A stretch of 64,000 nt of DNA from Pseudomonadales bacterium (GTDB lineage: Bacteria > Pseudomonadota > Gammaproteobacteria > Pseudomonadales > UBA5862). Positions within the stretch are counted from its first letter, which is position 1. Every line of letters begins with the position of its first letter. A program made the position numbers and the translations under genes. A model generated the notes under the pieces. That model was given only the letters and a program-made list of their open reading frames with translations, was not told the origin of the DNA and did no database searches. The stretch lies in NCBI GenBank assembly GCA_024234215.1, contig JACKOQ010000004.1:179910-243909 (forward strand), in the 5' to 3' direction. Of the stretch, positions 34,611-41,546 are shown piece by piece.

Positions 34611-35579
34611 CTAGATCAGTTCGGCCTTGCGCAGCACCTTCAGCGCATACTTGCCATTGGAGACGCCGAGCTTGCAGACGAAGATCGGCACGCCATTGGC
34701 GTGGAGGGTCACCTCTTCGGGCATCTCGACGCCTAGCACCTGATCGGGTTTGAGGTTTTTCACATCCCGCAGCGATGCCGGTATCTGGTAGAGCGTGCAG
34801 TTCATGTCGACACAGGAGTTGAGAATGTCGTTGCGCAGGATTTTGGCCCAGCGATCGTCGACCTCGTTGCTGTCGCTCTGCATGCCGGCATCGAGAATGT
34901 CGCGGATCGGCTCGACCATCGAATAGGGCAGGGTGATGTGCAGGTTGCCGCCGCCGCCATCGAGTTCGATGTGAAAGGTGCTGACCACCACTGCTTCACT
35001 CGGCGTGACGATGTTGGCCATCGCCGGGTTCACCTCGGAGTTGACATACTCCAGATCGATCTTGAGGACCGGCGACCAGGCCTCGCACAGATCCTTGAAG
35101 ACATAGCCCAGCATCAGTTGCACGATGCGGTTTTCGGTCGGGGTGAATTCACGGCCCTCGATCTTGGCGTGACGCCCCTCGCCGCCGAAGTAGTTGTCGA
35201 CCAGCTTGAAGACCAGCTTGGCGTCGAGAATGAACAGCGCCGTGCCACGCAGCGGCCTGAACTTCACCATGTTCAGGCTGGTGGGGACATAGAGGGTGTG
35301 AACGTACTCACCGAACTTCATCACCTGCACGCCGCCGACCTGCACCTCCGCGCTGCGTCGCAGCAGGTTGAACAGGCTGATGCGGATGTAGCGGGCGAAG
35401 CGCTCGTTGATCATCTCCAGTGTCGGCATCCGGCCGCGGACGATGCGGTCCTGGGTGGCCAGATCATAGGGGGTGATTTCGCCCGGCAGACCGAGGCGGT
35501 CATCGCCCTTGGCGCCATCATCCGCGCCATGGAGCAGCGCGTCGATTTCGTCCTGGCTGAGAAGGTCCTGTAGGCTCAT
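34611..35579 (-). CDS. fliM: Flagellar motor switch protein FliM
   Basis: C-ring switch protein of 322 residues that receives the chemotaxis signal. The start at MSLQDLLSQDEIDALLHG gives the canonical N-terminal CheY-P-binding peptide at the very beginning; the ORF extension before it is rejected. The middle CheC-like domain follows (RYIRISLFNLLRRSAEVQ, NYFGGEGRHAKIEGREFTPTE in family pattern). The C-terminal SpoA domain interacts with FliN. It lies 16 bases after fliL. Confidence 0.97.
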   Translation of the reverse strand: MSLQDLLSQDEIDALLHGADDGAKGDDRLGLPGEITPYDLATQDRIVRGRMPTLEMINERFARYIRISLFNLLRRSAEVQVGGVQVMKFGEYVHTLYVPTSLNMVKFRPLRGTALFILDAKLVFKLVDNYFGGEGRHAKIEGREFTPTENRIVQLMLGYVFKDLCEAWSPVLKIDLEYVNSEVNPAMANIVTPSEAVVVSTFHIELDGGGGNLHITLPYSMVEPIRDILDAGMQSDSNEVDDRWAKILRNDILNSCVDMNCTLYQIPASLRDVKNLKPDQVLGVEMPEEVTLHANGVPIFVCKLGVSNGKYALKVLRKAELI

Positions 35580-35595
35580 CGGCGATCTGCTTGGC

Positions 35596-36207
35596 TTACT
35601 GAAGAATGAAATTGAAGAACAGCACCTGTTCGATGTTGTGCTCTTCACCCAGCTCTTTGTGGATCACCTTCTGGACCTCATCGAAGCAGGCGGCACGGAG
35701 CTTCTCCTTGCCTTCCAGCGTGCCCAGTTGGTCAAAGCTGTAATTGCCCATGATCAGCAGCAGGTTGTTCTGCAGCAGCGGTTGATTGGCCTCGACGAAG
35801 CTGTTGACGGCCGGGTCGCGGCTCATCACCGAGATGGAGACCTGCAGGTAGCGTGGCTTGCCATTGACGGTATAGTTGACGGTCAGCGGCTTCATGTTGC
35901 TGTACTGCGCCGGCGGCTTGGGGCTGGCCTCTTCGGTGCCCTCTTCGCCCTCCTCGGCATCCGTGGCGGCCTCTTCTTCGCCCTCCTCTTTTTTTGCCGA
36001 TTTTTCGCTTTTGCTCGCCTTGTCGGATTTTTTGCCGCCGGCCGTGCTCTTGCTCTCTTTCTCCCCGCCCGAGAACAGCAGGTAGCCGCCACCGCCGCCG
36101 AGCAGCAGACAGACCACTGCGACCAGCGCGATGATCAGGATGGCTTTCTTGTTGCCGCCGCCAGCTTTCGCTTCCTGTTCCTGATCGTTTTCTTTCTCTT
36201 TTGCCAT
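35596..36207 (-). CDS. fliL: Flagellar basal-body-associated protein FliL
   Basis: Single-pass inner-membrane protein of 203 residues that rings the stators and supports torque. A charged N-terminus precedes one helix (KKAILIIALVAVVCLLLGGGGGYLLF). A stomatin-like periplasmic domain carries the FliL end motif (RDPAVNSFVEANQPLLQNNLLL, IEQVLFFNFILQ). Between them is an unusually long, highly charged, low-complexity linker of about 50 residues (lysine-rich, then glutamate-rich, around residues 48-98). First gene of the operon, directly downstream of a sigma-54 promoter. Confidence 0.94.
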   Translation of the reverse strand: MAKEKENDQEQEAKAGGGNKKAILIIALVAVVCLLLGGGGGYLLFSGGEKESKSTAGGKKSDKASKSEKSAKKEEGEEEAATDAEEGEEGTEEASPKPPAQYSNMKPLTVNYTVNGKPRYLQVSISVMSRDPAVNSFVEANQPLLQNNLLLIMGNYSFDQLGTLEGKEKLRAACFDEVQKVIHKELGEEHNIEQVLFFNFILQ

Positions 36208-36245
36208 GGGTTGCCTGCGTCAAAAATCGGATGACACCAGGTCAT

Positions 36246-36261
36246 AGCAAGCACGATGCCA
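36246..36261 (-). promoter_or_regulatory. Sigma-54 (RpoN) promoter for fliLMNOPQR-flhB
   Basis: Read on the minus strand the site is TGGCATCGTGCTTGCT. It has the invariant GG and GC exactly 10 bases apart and matches TGGCAC-N5-TTGC at all but one specified base. The expected transcription start near 36236 leaves a leader of about 29 bases to the fliL ATG at 36207. Sigma-54 control of this operon is known in polar flagellates such as Pseudomonas and Vibrio. Confidence 0.82.
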
Positions 36262-36441
36262 AGCGAAGATGAGGGCGAATTGGCCGGGAATGGCGTGTGA
36301 AACTGTGGCTCTGGCCGTCACTTCCTTGGCGAGGCATGGGCAGGTCAGGCGAATGGACGGTTTTCTGACGCAGTGCCGTTCAATCGAGACGGAATTCCGC
36401 TGCCGGATGGCGGTTGCGGACGCTCCGTGGTCTTCGGTCTG

Positions 36442-37299
36442 CTACCACTGTGCCAGCAGCGTTTTGAGCTGCGCCGCAAACTCCAGCGGCTGGTCGATGA
36501 AGAGGTGATGGTTGGCGCCGGGCAGTTCGACGAAGGGCGAACCCGGCGGGGCCACATAGGCCAGATAGTCGCGCTGTTCCGCGCGAAAGGTCGAGCTCAG
36601 GCCACCATGGATCACGCCGAAGCGACAGCGCAGCGCCAGCAGCGCATCGGTCTGATCCTCCCGTTCGAAACGGCCGAGCAGTTTGGCATCGCTCTTCAGT
36701 TGCCAGCCTTCGCTGCTCTGCCGGTAGGAGTGGCGGGCGATGTAATCGACCAGAAACTGGTTCGGGCAGTGCTGCGGCGGGATCAGGCGGAACCGCTCGA
36801 TGGCGGTGGGCAGGTCGGGATGGACGATGGTCGGCAGCGCACCGATGGTACGGCGCTGCGATGCTTCGCCCGGCGGGCGGACCACCGAGGAGTCGACCAG
36901 CACGATGCCGCGCAGCCGTTCCGGATAGAGTGTCGCCGCCTTGAGGACGATGCCGCCGCCGAAGCTGTGGCCGATCAGCGTGAAGGGCTCGGGCAGCCGG
37001 GTCGCCTCGGCAACGGCCATCAGCTCGGCGGCATAGGTGGCCAGGTCATAGTGGTCGCGGTGACCGCTCTCGCCGCAGCCGGAGATGTCGAGCGCCACCA
37101 CCTGGTACTGGTCGAGCAGCAGCGGCGCGATGAAGTCCCACCAGTGCGAATGGGCGGCATAGCCATGCACCAGCAGCAGCGCCGGCGCGCCGGGGTTTGA
37201 CCAGTGCTGGTAGTGAATCGGGCAGCCGGCCACCTCGACCACGCCTTCGACAAAGGGGGTGGTGATTGCATCGCGGTACCAGGCGGGTTCCTGAGTCAT
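36442..37299 (-). CDS. Alpha/beta-fold hydrolase
   Basis: Hydrolase of 285 residues with the canonical fold. An oxyanion-hole motif LLLVHGYAAHSHWWD is at about residues 41-55, the nucleophile elbow GHSFGG has Ser112, the acid residue is likely in the GLSS/RAEQRD region, and the catalytic histidine lies in PGANHHLFIDQP near the C-terminus. The substrate cannot be told from sequence: esterase, lactonase or MhpC-like C-C hydrolase are all possible. It follows coq7 on the same strand after 161 bases that contain a hairpin, so it may have its own promoter. 234 bases separate it from fliL. Confidence 0.85.
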   Translation of the reverse strand: MTQEPAWYRDAITTPFVEGVVEVAGCPIHYQHWSNPGAPALLLVHGYAAHSHWWDFIAPLLLDQYQVVALDISGCGESGHRDHYDLATYAAELMAVAEATRLPEPFTLIGHSFGGGIVLKAATLYPERLRGIVLVDSSVVRPPGEASQRRTIGALPTIVHPDLPTAIERFRLIPPQHCPNQFLVDYIARHSYRQSSEGWQLKSDAKLLGRFEREDQTDALLALRCRFGVIHGGLSSTFRAEQRDYLAYVAPPGSPFVELPGANHHLFIDQPLEFAAQLKTLLAQW

Positions 37300-37412
37300 G
37301 GCTCGGCTCTTTTGGGGTGGGTGGGCACAAGGCGTCGCTCCGGCAGCGGCCTGAGAGTGTACGGCCTCGATGCGCCCGGATAAAAGAGCTCTCGCGGAAA
37401 TTCACCGTGACC

Positions 37413-37446
37413 GCCCGGCACTGGCCGAAGCGCGGTGGTGCCGGGC
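37413..37446 (-). terminator. Possible transcript-end hairpin after coq7
   Basis: Perfect 9-bp inverted repeat GCCCGGCAC/GTGCCGGGC with a 16-base loop, starting 15 bases after the coq7 stop. No T-run follows on the minus strand, so it is either an RNA-stabilising or pause hairpin or part of a Rho-dependent terminator, not a classical intrinsic one. Confidence 0.4.
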
Positions 37447-37460
37447 TAAACAGCAGCCGG

Positions 37461-38105
37461 TTACAGGTGGTAGCTGCTGTGGGTCATCACCCTGGAGGCC
37501 AGATGCATGGCCAGTTTGATCGGCGCGGGAAAGTCGAATCCGCCGGCATCGAGCGCGCTGCGGGCATGCTGTAGCTCATCGCACAGCATCTCCTCGACCA
37601 CCGCCCGGCTTTTGGCATCCGCCTCCGGCAGGGTGTCGAGGTGGGCTTCGAGGTGTCTGCCCACCAGCTCTTCGGTGGCGGCGACGAAACCGAGGCTGAC
37701 CCGGTCGCTCACCGCACCGGCAGCGGCGCCAAGGCCGAACGACAGGCCATACCAGAGTGGATTGAGCCGGCTGGTGTGACTCTGCAGTGCCTCCAGCCGC
37801 GCTTCGCACCAGGCCAGATGGTCGCGCTCCTCCTCCGCGGCCTGCTCCATCTGGCTGCGCACGCTGTGCAGACGTGCAGTCAGCGCCTGCCCCTGGTAGA
37901 GCGCCTGGGCACAGACTTCACCGGCATGGTTGACCCGCATCAGGCCGGCGGCGTGCCGCCGTTCGCGCTCGCTCAGATCGGCTTCTGGCAGCTGCGCACC
38001 CGGTGTGGGGCGGGCCGAGGTCGATGTACGCGACAGCGTCTCGACACAGTGTTGCAGTTCGCCCAGCAGGCGATCGAACCGGCTCAGCCGACGGTAGGAG
38101 TTCAT
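37461..38105 (-). CDS. coq7: Ubiquinone biosynthesis hydroxylase Coq7 (demethoxyubiquinone hydroxylase)
   Basis: Di-iron carboxylate monooxygenase of 214 residues that performs the last ring hydroxylation in ubiquinone synthesis in many gammaproteobacteria, in place of UbiF. The di-iron ligands appear in order in a four-helix bundle: RVNHAGEVCAQALYQGQ, EEERDHLAWCE, ATEELVGRHLE and EEMLCDELQHA. The length fits the bacterial form with its N-terminal extension. It lies 84 bases after the phosphomannomutase gene with no obvious functional link. Confidence 0.94.
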   Translation of the reverse strand: MNSYRRLSRFDRLLGELQHCVETLSRTSTSARPTPGAQLPEADLSERERRHAAGLMRVNHAGEVCAQALYQGQALTARLHSVRSQMEQAAEEERDHLAWCEARLEALQSHTSRLNPLWYGLSFGLGAAAGAVSDRVSLGFVAATEELVGRHLEAHLDTLPEADAKSRAVVEEMLCDELQHARSALDAGGFDFPAPIKLAMHLASRVMTHSSYHL

Positions 38106-38189
38106 TGGTACGCTCCGATGGTGATGGGCTTTGCAGGTGGCATGATAGCCTCCCGGCTGCCGATTGGGGCAGGCGTGTGGCCCGCCCGG

Positions 38190-39548
38190 CTACGCCACGC
38201 CGCCGATCAGCGCCAGCAGCTCGGCGGTCTTGCGCTCCATCAATGCCGGATCACCGCGCGACTCGACGTTGAGCCGCAGCACCGGTTCGGTGTTGGACAT
38301 GCGCAGGTTGAAGCGCCAGTCGTCGAACTGCATGCTCAGGCCATCGGTGTGGTCGAGATCGACTGCCTGCGCAGCGAAGCGCTGTTCGATCTCGGCAATC
38401 AGCCGTTCCGGCTGTTCGACCCGGCGGTTGATCTCGCCACTGACCGGGAATTTCGCCATCCGCTCGCGCACCAGTTGCGACAGCGGCTTGCCGCTGCGGC
38501 TGATCAGCTCGGCAGTCAGCAGCCAGGGGATCATGCCGCTGTCACAGTAGGCAAAGTCGCGAAAATAGTGGTGGGCGCTCATCTCGCCGCCATAGATGGC
38601 ATCTTCGGCCCGCATCCGCTCCTTGATGAAGGCGTGGCCGGTCTTGCTCTGGATCGGGCTGCCGCCCAGCCGTTCGACGATGTCGATGGTGTTCCAGGTC
38701 AGGCGTGGATCGTGGACGATCCGGCTGCCGGGGGCCTTGCGCAGAAAGGCTTCGGCCAGCAGGCCGACGATGTAGTACCCCTCGATGAAGGCACCGGTTT
38801 CGTCGAACAGAAAGCAGCGGTCGAAGTCGCCATCCCATGCGATCGCGAGGTCTGCGCCGCTGGTGCGGATCGCCTCGATGGTGGCCGGCCGGTTCTCCGG
38901 CAGCAGCGGGTTGGGCACGCCGTTGGGAAAGTGGCCATCGGGCGCATGGTGCAGCTTGATGAACTCGAACGGCAACAGCGGTTCCAGTGCGTCGATCACT
39001 TCACCGGCGCCACCGTTGCCGGCGTTGACCACCAGCTTCAGCGGCTTGAGTGCGCTGGCATCGATGTAGCCGAGCAGGTGGGTGATGTAACGTGCGCGGT
39101 GTTGCAGCGTGTAGTGGCTGCCCTGAACCTCGGCATCGACAAACTCGCCACGCTCGGCCAGCCGTTTGATCTCGAACAGGCCGGTGTCGCCGCTGATTGG
39201 CCGGGCGTTGTCGCGCACCAGCTTCATGCCGTTGTAATCCTTGGGATTGTGGCTGGCCGTGACCATGATGCCGCCATCGAACTGGTAGTCGAAGGTGGCA
39301 AAGTAGACCTCCTCGGTGCCGCACTGGCCGATGTCATAGACATCGACCCCGCTCTCGCGCAGGCCGCGCATCACCTCGGCGGCCATCTGCGGACTGGAGA
39401 GGCGGATGTCGTGCCCGACCACCACCTTGCGTGGCTGGAGGTAGGCCGCGAAGGCGCGGCCGATGCGCCAGGCGATCTCGTCATTGAGCTGGTCGGGGAT
39501 GCGGCCGCGGATGTCGTAGGCCTTGAAGCAGCGGTAGTCCTGGGTCAT
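38190..39548 (-). CDS. algC: Phosphomannomutase/phosphoglucomutase (AlgC-like)
   Basis: Alpha-D-phosphohexomutase of 452 residues interconverting mannose- or glucose-6-phosphate and the 1-phosphates, feeding GDP-mannose and UDP-glucose synthesis for LPS and exopolysaccharide. The phosphoserine is Ser99 in MVTASHNPKDYNG, the Mg-binding loop is DGDFDRC (239-245), the sugar-binding loop is GGEMSAHHYF, and the phosphate-binding loop RMSNTEPVLR is near the end. An AAGGAAG ribosome site five bases before MTQDYRCFKAYDIRG fixes the start. galU lies 26 bases upstream, so both are probably in one transcript with galE. The name AlgC is by similarity; alginate production is not implied. Confidence 0.93.
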   Translation of the reverse strand: MTQDYRCFKAYDIRGRIPDQLNDEIAWRIGRAFAAYLQPRKVVVGHDIRLSSPQMAAEVMRGLRESGVDVYDIGQCGTEEVYFATFDYQFDGGIMVTASHNPKDYNGMKLVRDNARPISGDTGLFEIKRLAERGEFVDAEVQGSHYTLQHRARYITHLLGYIDASALKPLKLVVNAGNGGAGEVIDALEPLLPFEFIKLHHAPDGHFPNGVPNPLLPENRPATIEAIRTSGADLAIAWDGDFDRCFLFDETGAFIEGYYIVGLLAEAFLRKAPGSRIVHDPRLTWNTIDIVERLGGSPIQSKTGHAFIKERMRAEDAIYGGEMSAHHYFRDFAYCDSGMIPWLLTAELISRSGKPLSQLVRERMAKFPVSGEINRRVEQPERLIAEIEQRFAAQAVDLDHTDGLSMQFDDWRFNLRMSNTEPVLRLNVESRGDPALMERKTAELLALIGGVA

Positions 39549-39574
39549 GCCATCTTCCTTCATGGATGCAGCGA

Positions 39575-40402
39575 TCAGATGTCGCGGTAGCAGTGCTGGT
39601 AGCAGTAGTTGGTGGCTTCGATGAAGCCATCGACGCTGCCGCAGTCGAACCGTTTGCCACGGAATTTGTAGGCCAGCACGCAACCATCCTTGGCCTGGGT
39701 CAGCAGGGCGTCGGTGATCTGGATCTCGCCATTCTTGCCCGGTGGGGTCTTCTCGAGAATGTCGAAGATGTCGGGCGTCAGGATGTAGCGGCCGATGATG
39801 GCGAGGTTGCTGGGGGCATCCTCGGGCTTGGGTTTTTCGACCATGTCGTGGACGCGGTAGAGTCCCTCCTTCATCTCTTCGCCGGCGATGACGCCATATT
39901 TGTTGGTCTCCTCGGGCGGCACCTCCTCGATGGCGACGATGCTGCAGCGAAACTGCTTGTAGAGCTTCACCATCTGCGTCAGCACCGCCTCCTCCTGGTT
40001 GATGCAGAGGTCGTCCGAGAGCACCACCGCGAACGGCTCCTCGCCGATCAGCGTGCGGCCGGTCAGGATGGCGTGGCCCAGCCCCTTCATCTCCCGCTGC
40101 CGGGTGTAGGAGAAGGTGCAGCTGTCCATGATTTTGCGGATGCCGGTGAGGTAGCGCTCCTTGCCGCTGCCGGCGATCTGATGCTCCAGCTCATAGCTCT
40201 TGTCGAAGTGGTCCTCGATCGACCGCTTGCTGCGACCGGTGACGAAGGCGATCTCGGTCAGACCGGCCTCGACCGCCTCCTCGACGGCGTACTGCACCAG
40301 CGGCTTGTTGACCACCGGCAGCATCTCCTTCGGCATGGACTTGGTGGCGGGCAGAAAACGGGTGCCGTAGCCGGCCACCGGGAACAGACATTTCTTGATC
40401 AT
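39575..40402 (-). CDS. galU: UTP-glucose-1-phosphate uridylyltransferase
   Basis: Makes UDP-glucose from UTP and glucose-1-phosphate, 275 residues. The nucleotide-binding signature PVAGYGTRFLPATKSMPKEM is at the N-terminus, with VLSDDLCI supplying the metal aspartates and VEKPKPEDAPSNLAIIGRYIL the conserved mid-section. The end motif RFDCGSVDGFIEATNYC is typical. Start MIKKCLFPVAGYG chosen; the upstream extension lacks homology. Product UDP-glucose is the substrate of the adjacent galE. Confidence 0.96.
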   Translation of the reverse strand: MIKKCLFPVAGYGTRFLPATKSMPKEMLPVVNKPLVQYAVEEAVEAGLTEIAFVTGRSKRSIEDHFDKSYELEHQIAGSGKERYLTGIRKIMDSCTFSYTRQREMKGLGHAILTGRTLIGEEPFAVVLSDDLCINQEEAVLTQMVKLYKQFRCSIVAIEEVPPEETNKYGVIAGEEMKEGLYRVHDMVEKPKPEDAPSNLAIIGRYILTPDIFDILEKTPPGKNGEIQITDALLTQAKDGCVLAYKFRGKRFDCGSVDGFIEATNYCYQHCYRDI

Positions 40403-40464
40403 GGGGCAGTCCTTGGATTGGATCGGGTTGAGGTCAGGGCATTGATCGATGCTGTGCGCTTCGA

Positions 40465-41454
40465 TCAGTTTCGCCATGGATGGTTCAGTTGCCGCCGCTC
40501 CCAGTCGACGGCGCTGCGAACGATGGTTTCGAGGTCATCGTGACGCGGCCGCCAGTCGAGCGTGGCGAGAATGCGGCGGTTGTCGGCCGCCAACTGGGCC
40601 GGATCGCCGGGGCGTCGGTCGCTGGTCTGCACCGCGAAGTCGACGCCGGTGACCTGTTTGACGCTCTGCACCACCTCCCTGACGCTGAGGCCATGGCCAT
40701 AGCCGCAGTTGAGCAGTTCGCTGGTGCCACCGGCGGCCAAGTGATTCAGCGCGGCCAGATGGGCGCTGGCCAGATCTTCGACATGGATGTAGTCGCGGAT
40801 GCAGGTGCCATCGGGGGTGGGGTAGTCGGTGCCGAAGATCTGCAGGGCCGGACGCAGTCCGAGGGCGGTCTGTGCCGCCACCTTGATCAGATGGGTGGCC
40901 GCCGGGGTCGATTGCCCGATCCGGCCACCGGGGTCGGCGCCGGCGACGTTGAAGTAACGCAGGATCACATGGCGCAGGCCGCTGACTGCGGCATGGTCGA
41001 TGATCATCCGCTCGCTGACCATCTTGGAAGCACCGTAGGGGTTGATCGGCTGCAGCGGGCTCTCTTCGCTGACCAGCGCGCTCTGCGGCATGCCATAGAC
41101 CGCCGCAGTGGAAGAAAAGATCAGATAACGCGGCTCATGTTTATGCATTACTTCTAGCAAATTCAAGACGTTGAAGCTGTTATTTCGATAATACTTCAAC
41201 GGATTCGCGACCGATTCCGGCACCACGATGTTGGCGGCGAAGTGCAGCACCCCCTCGAAGCGGTGCTGGCGGAACAGCCGGTCGAGCAGTGCGGTGTCGC
41301 AGAGGTCACCCACCACCAGTTCGCCGCTCAGCACTGCCTGACGAAAGCCGGTGGAGAGGTTGTCGAGCACCACCACCTCATGGCCCGCCTCACCCAGCAA
41401 CCGGGTGACATGGCTGCCGATGTAACCGGCGCCGCCGGTAACCAAAAGCCGCAT
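40465..41454 (-). CDS. galE: UDP-glucose 4-epimerase
   Basis: Short-chain dehydrogenase-type epimerase interconverting UDP-glucose and UDP-galactose, 329 residues. The Rossmann NAD motif is TGGAGYIGSH, the catalytic Ser/Thr lies in FSSTAAVYG, and the catalytic Tyr140-x-x-x-Lys144 pair in NPYGASK; LRYFNVAGADP and the C-terminal RRPGDPAQL follow. A strong AAGGAGT ribosome site precedes the ATG. About residues 83-117 are encoded by a conspicuously AT-rich stretch with codons (TTG, CTA, GTA, AAA, TAT) rare in the surrounding genes, although the protein is intact there. Confidence 0.95.
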   Translation of the reverse strand: MRLLVTGGAGYIGSHVTRLLGEAGHEVVVLDNLSTGFRQAVLSGELVVGDLCDTALLDRLFRQHRFEGVLHFAANIVVPESVANPLKYYRNNSFNVLNLLEVMHKHEPRYLIFSSTAAVYGMPQSALVSEESPLQPINPYGASKMVSERMIIDHAAVSGLRHVILRYFNVAGADPGGRIGQSTPAATHLIKVAAQTALGLRPALQIFGTDYPTPDGTCIRDYIHVEDLASAHLAALNHLAAGGTSELLNCGYGHGLSVREVVQSVKQVTGVDFAVQTSDRRPGDPAQLAADNRRILATLDWRPRHDDLETIVRSAVDWERRQLNHPWRN

Positions 41455-41503
41455 GCTGACTCCTTGAATGCGCGGTGTCGCCCGCTTGCCGGGAGACTCT
41501 ACC

Positions 41504-41517
41504 GGTTAATGTTAACC
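41504..41517. repeat. Palindrome in the galE leader
   Basis: GGTTAA-TG-TTAACC, a 6-bp inverted repeat, lies 50-63 bases upstream of galE, in the only AT-rich part of the 92-base gap to ligA. It might be an operator or overlap the galE promoter. I could not pair it with clear -35/-10 boxes. Confidence 0.4.
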
Positions 41518-41546
41518 TGTTTTTGACAGCATGCCGGGCGTGCCGA

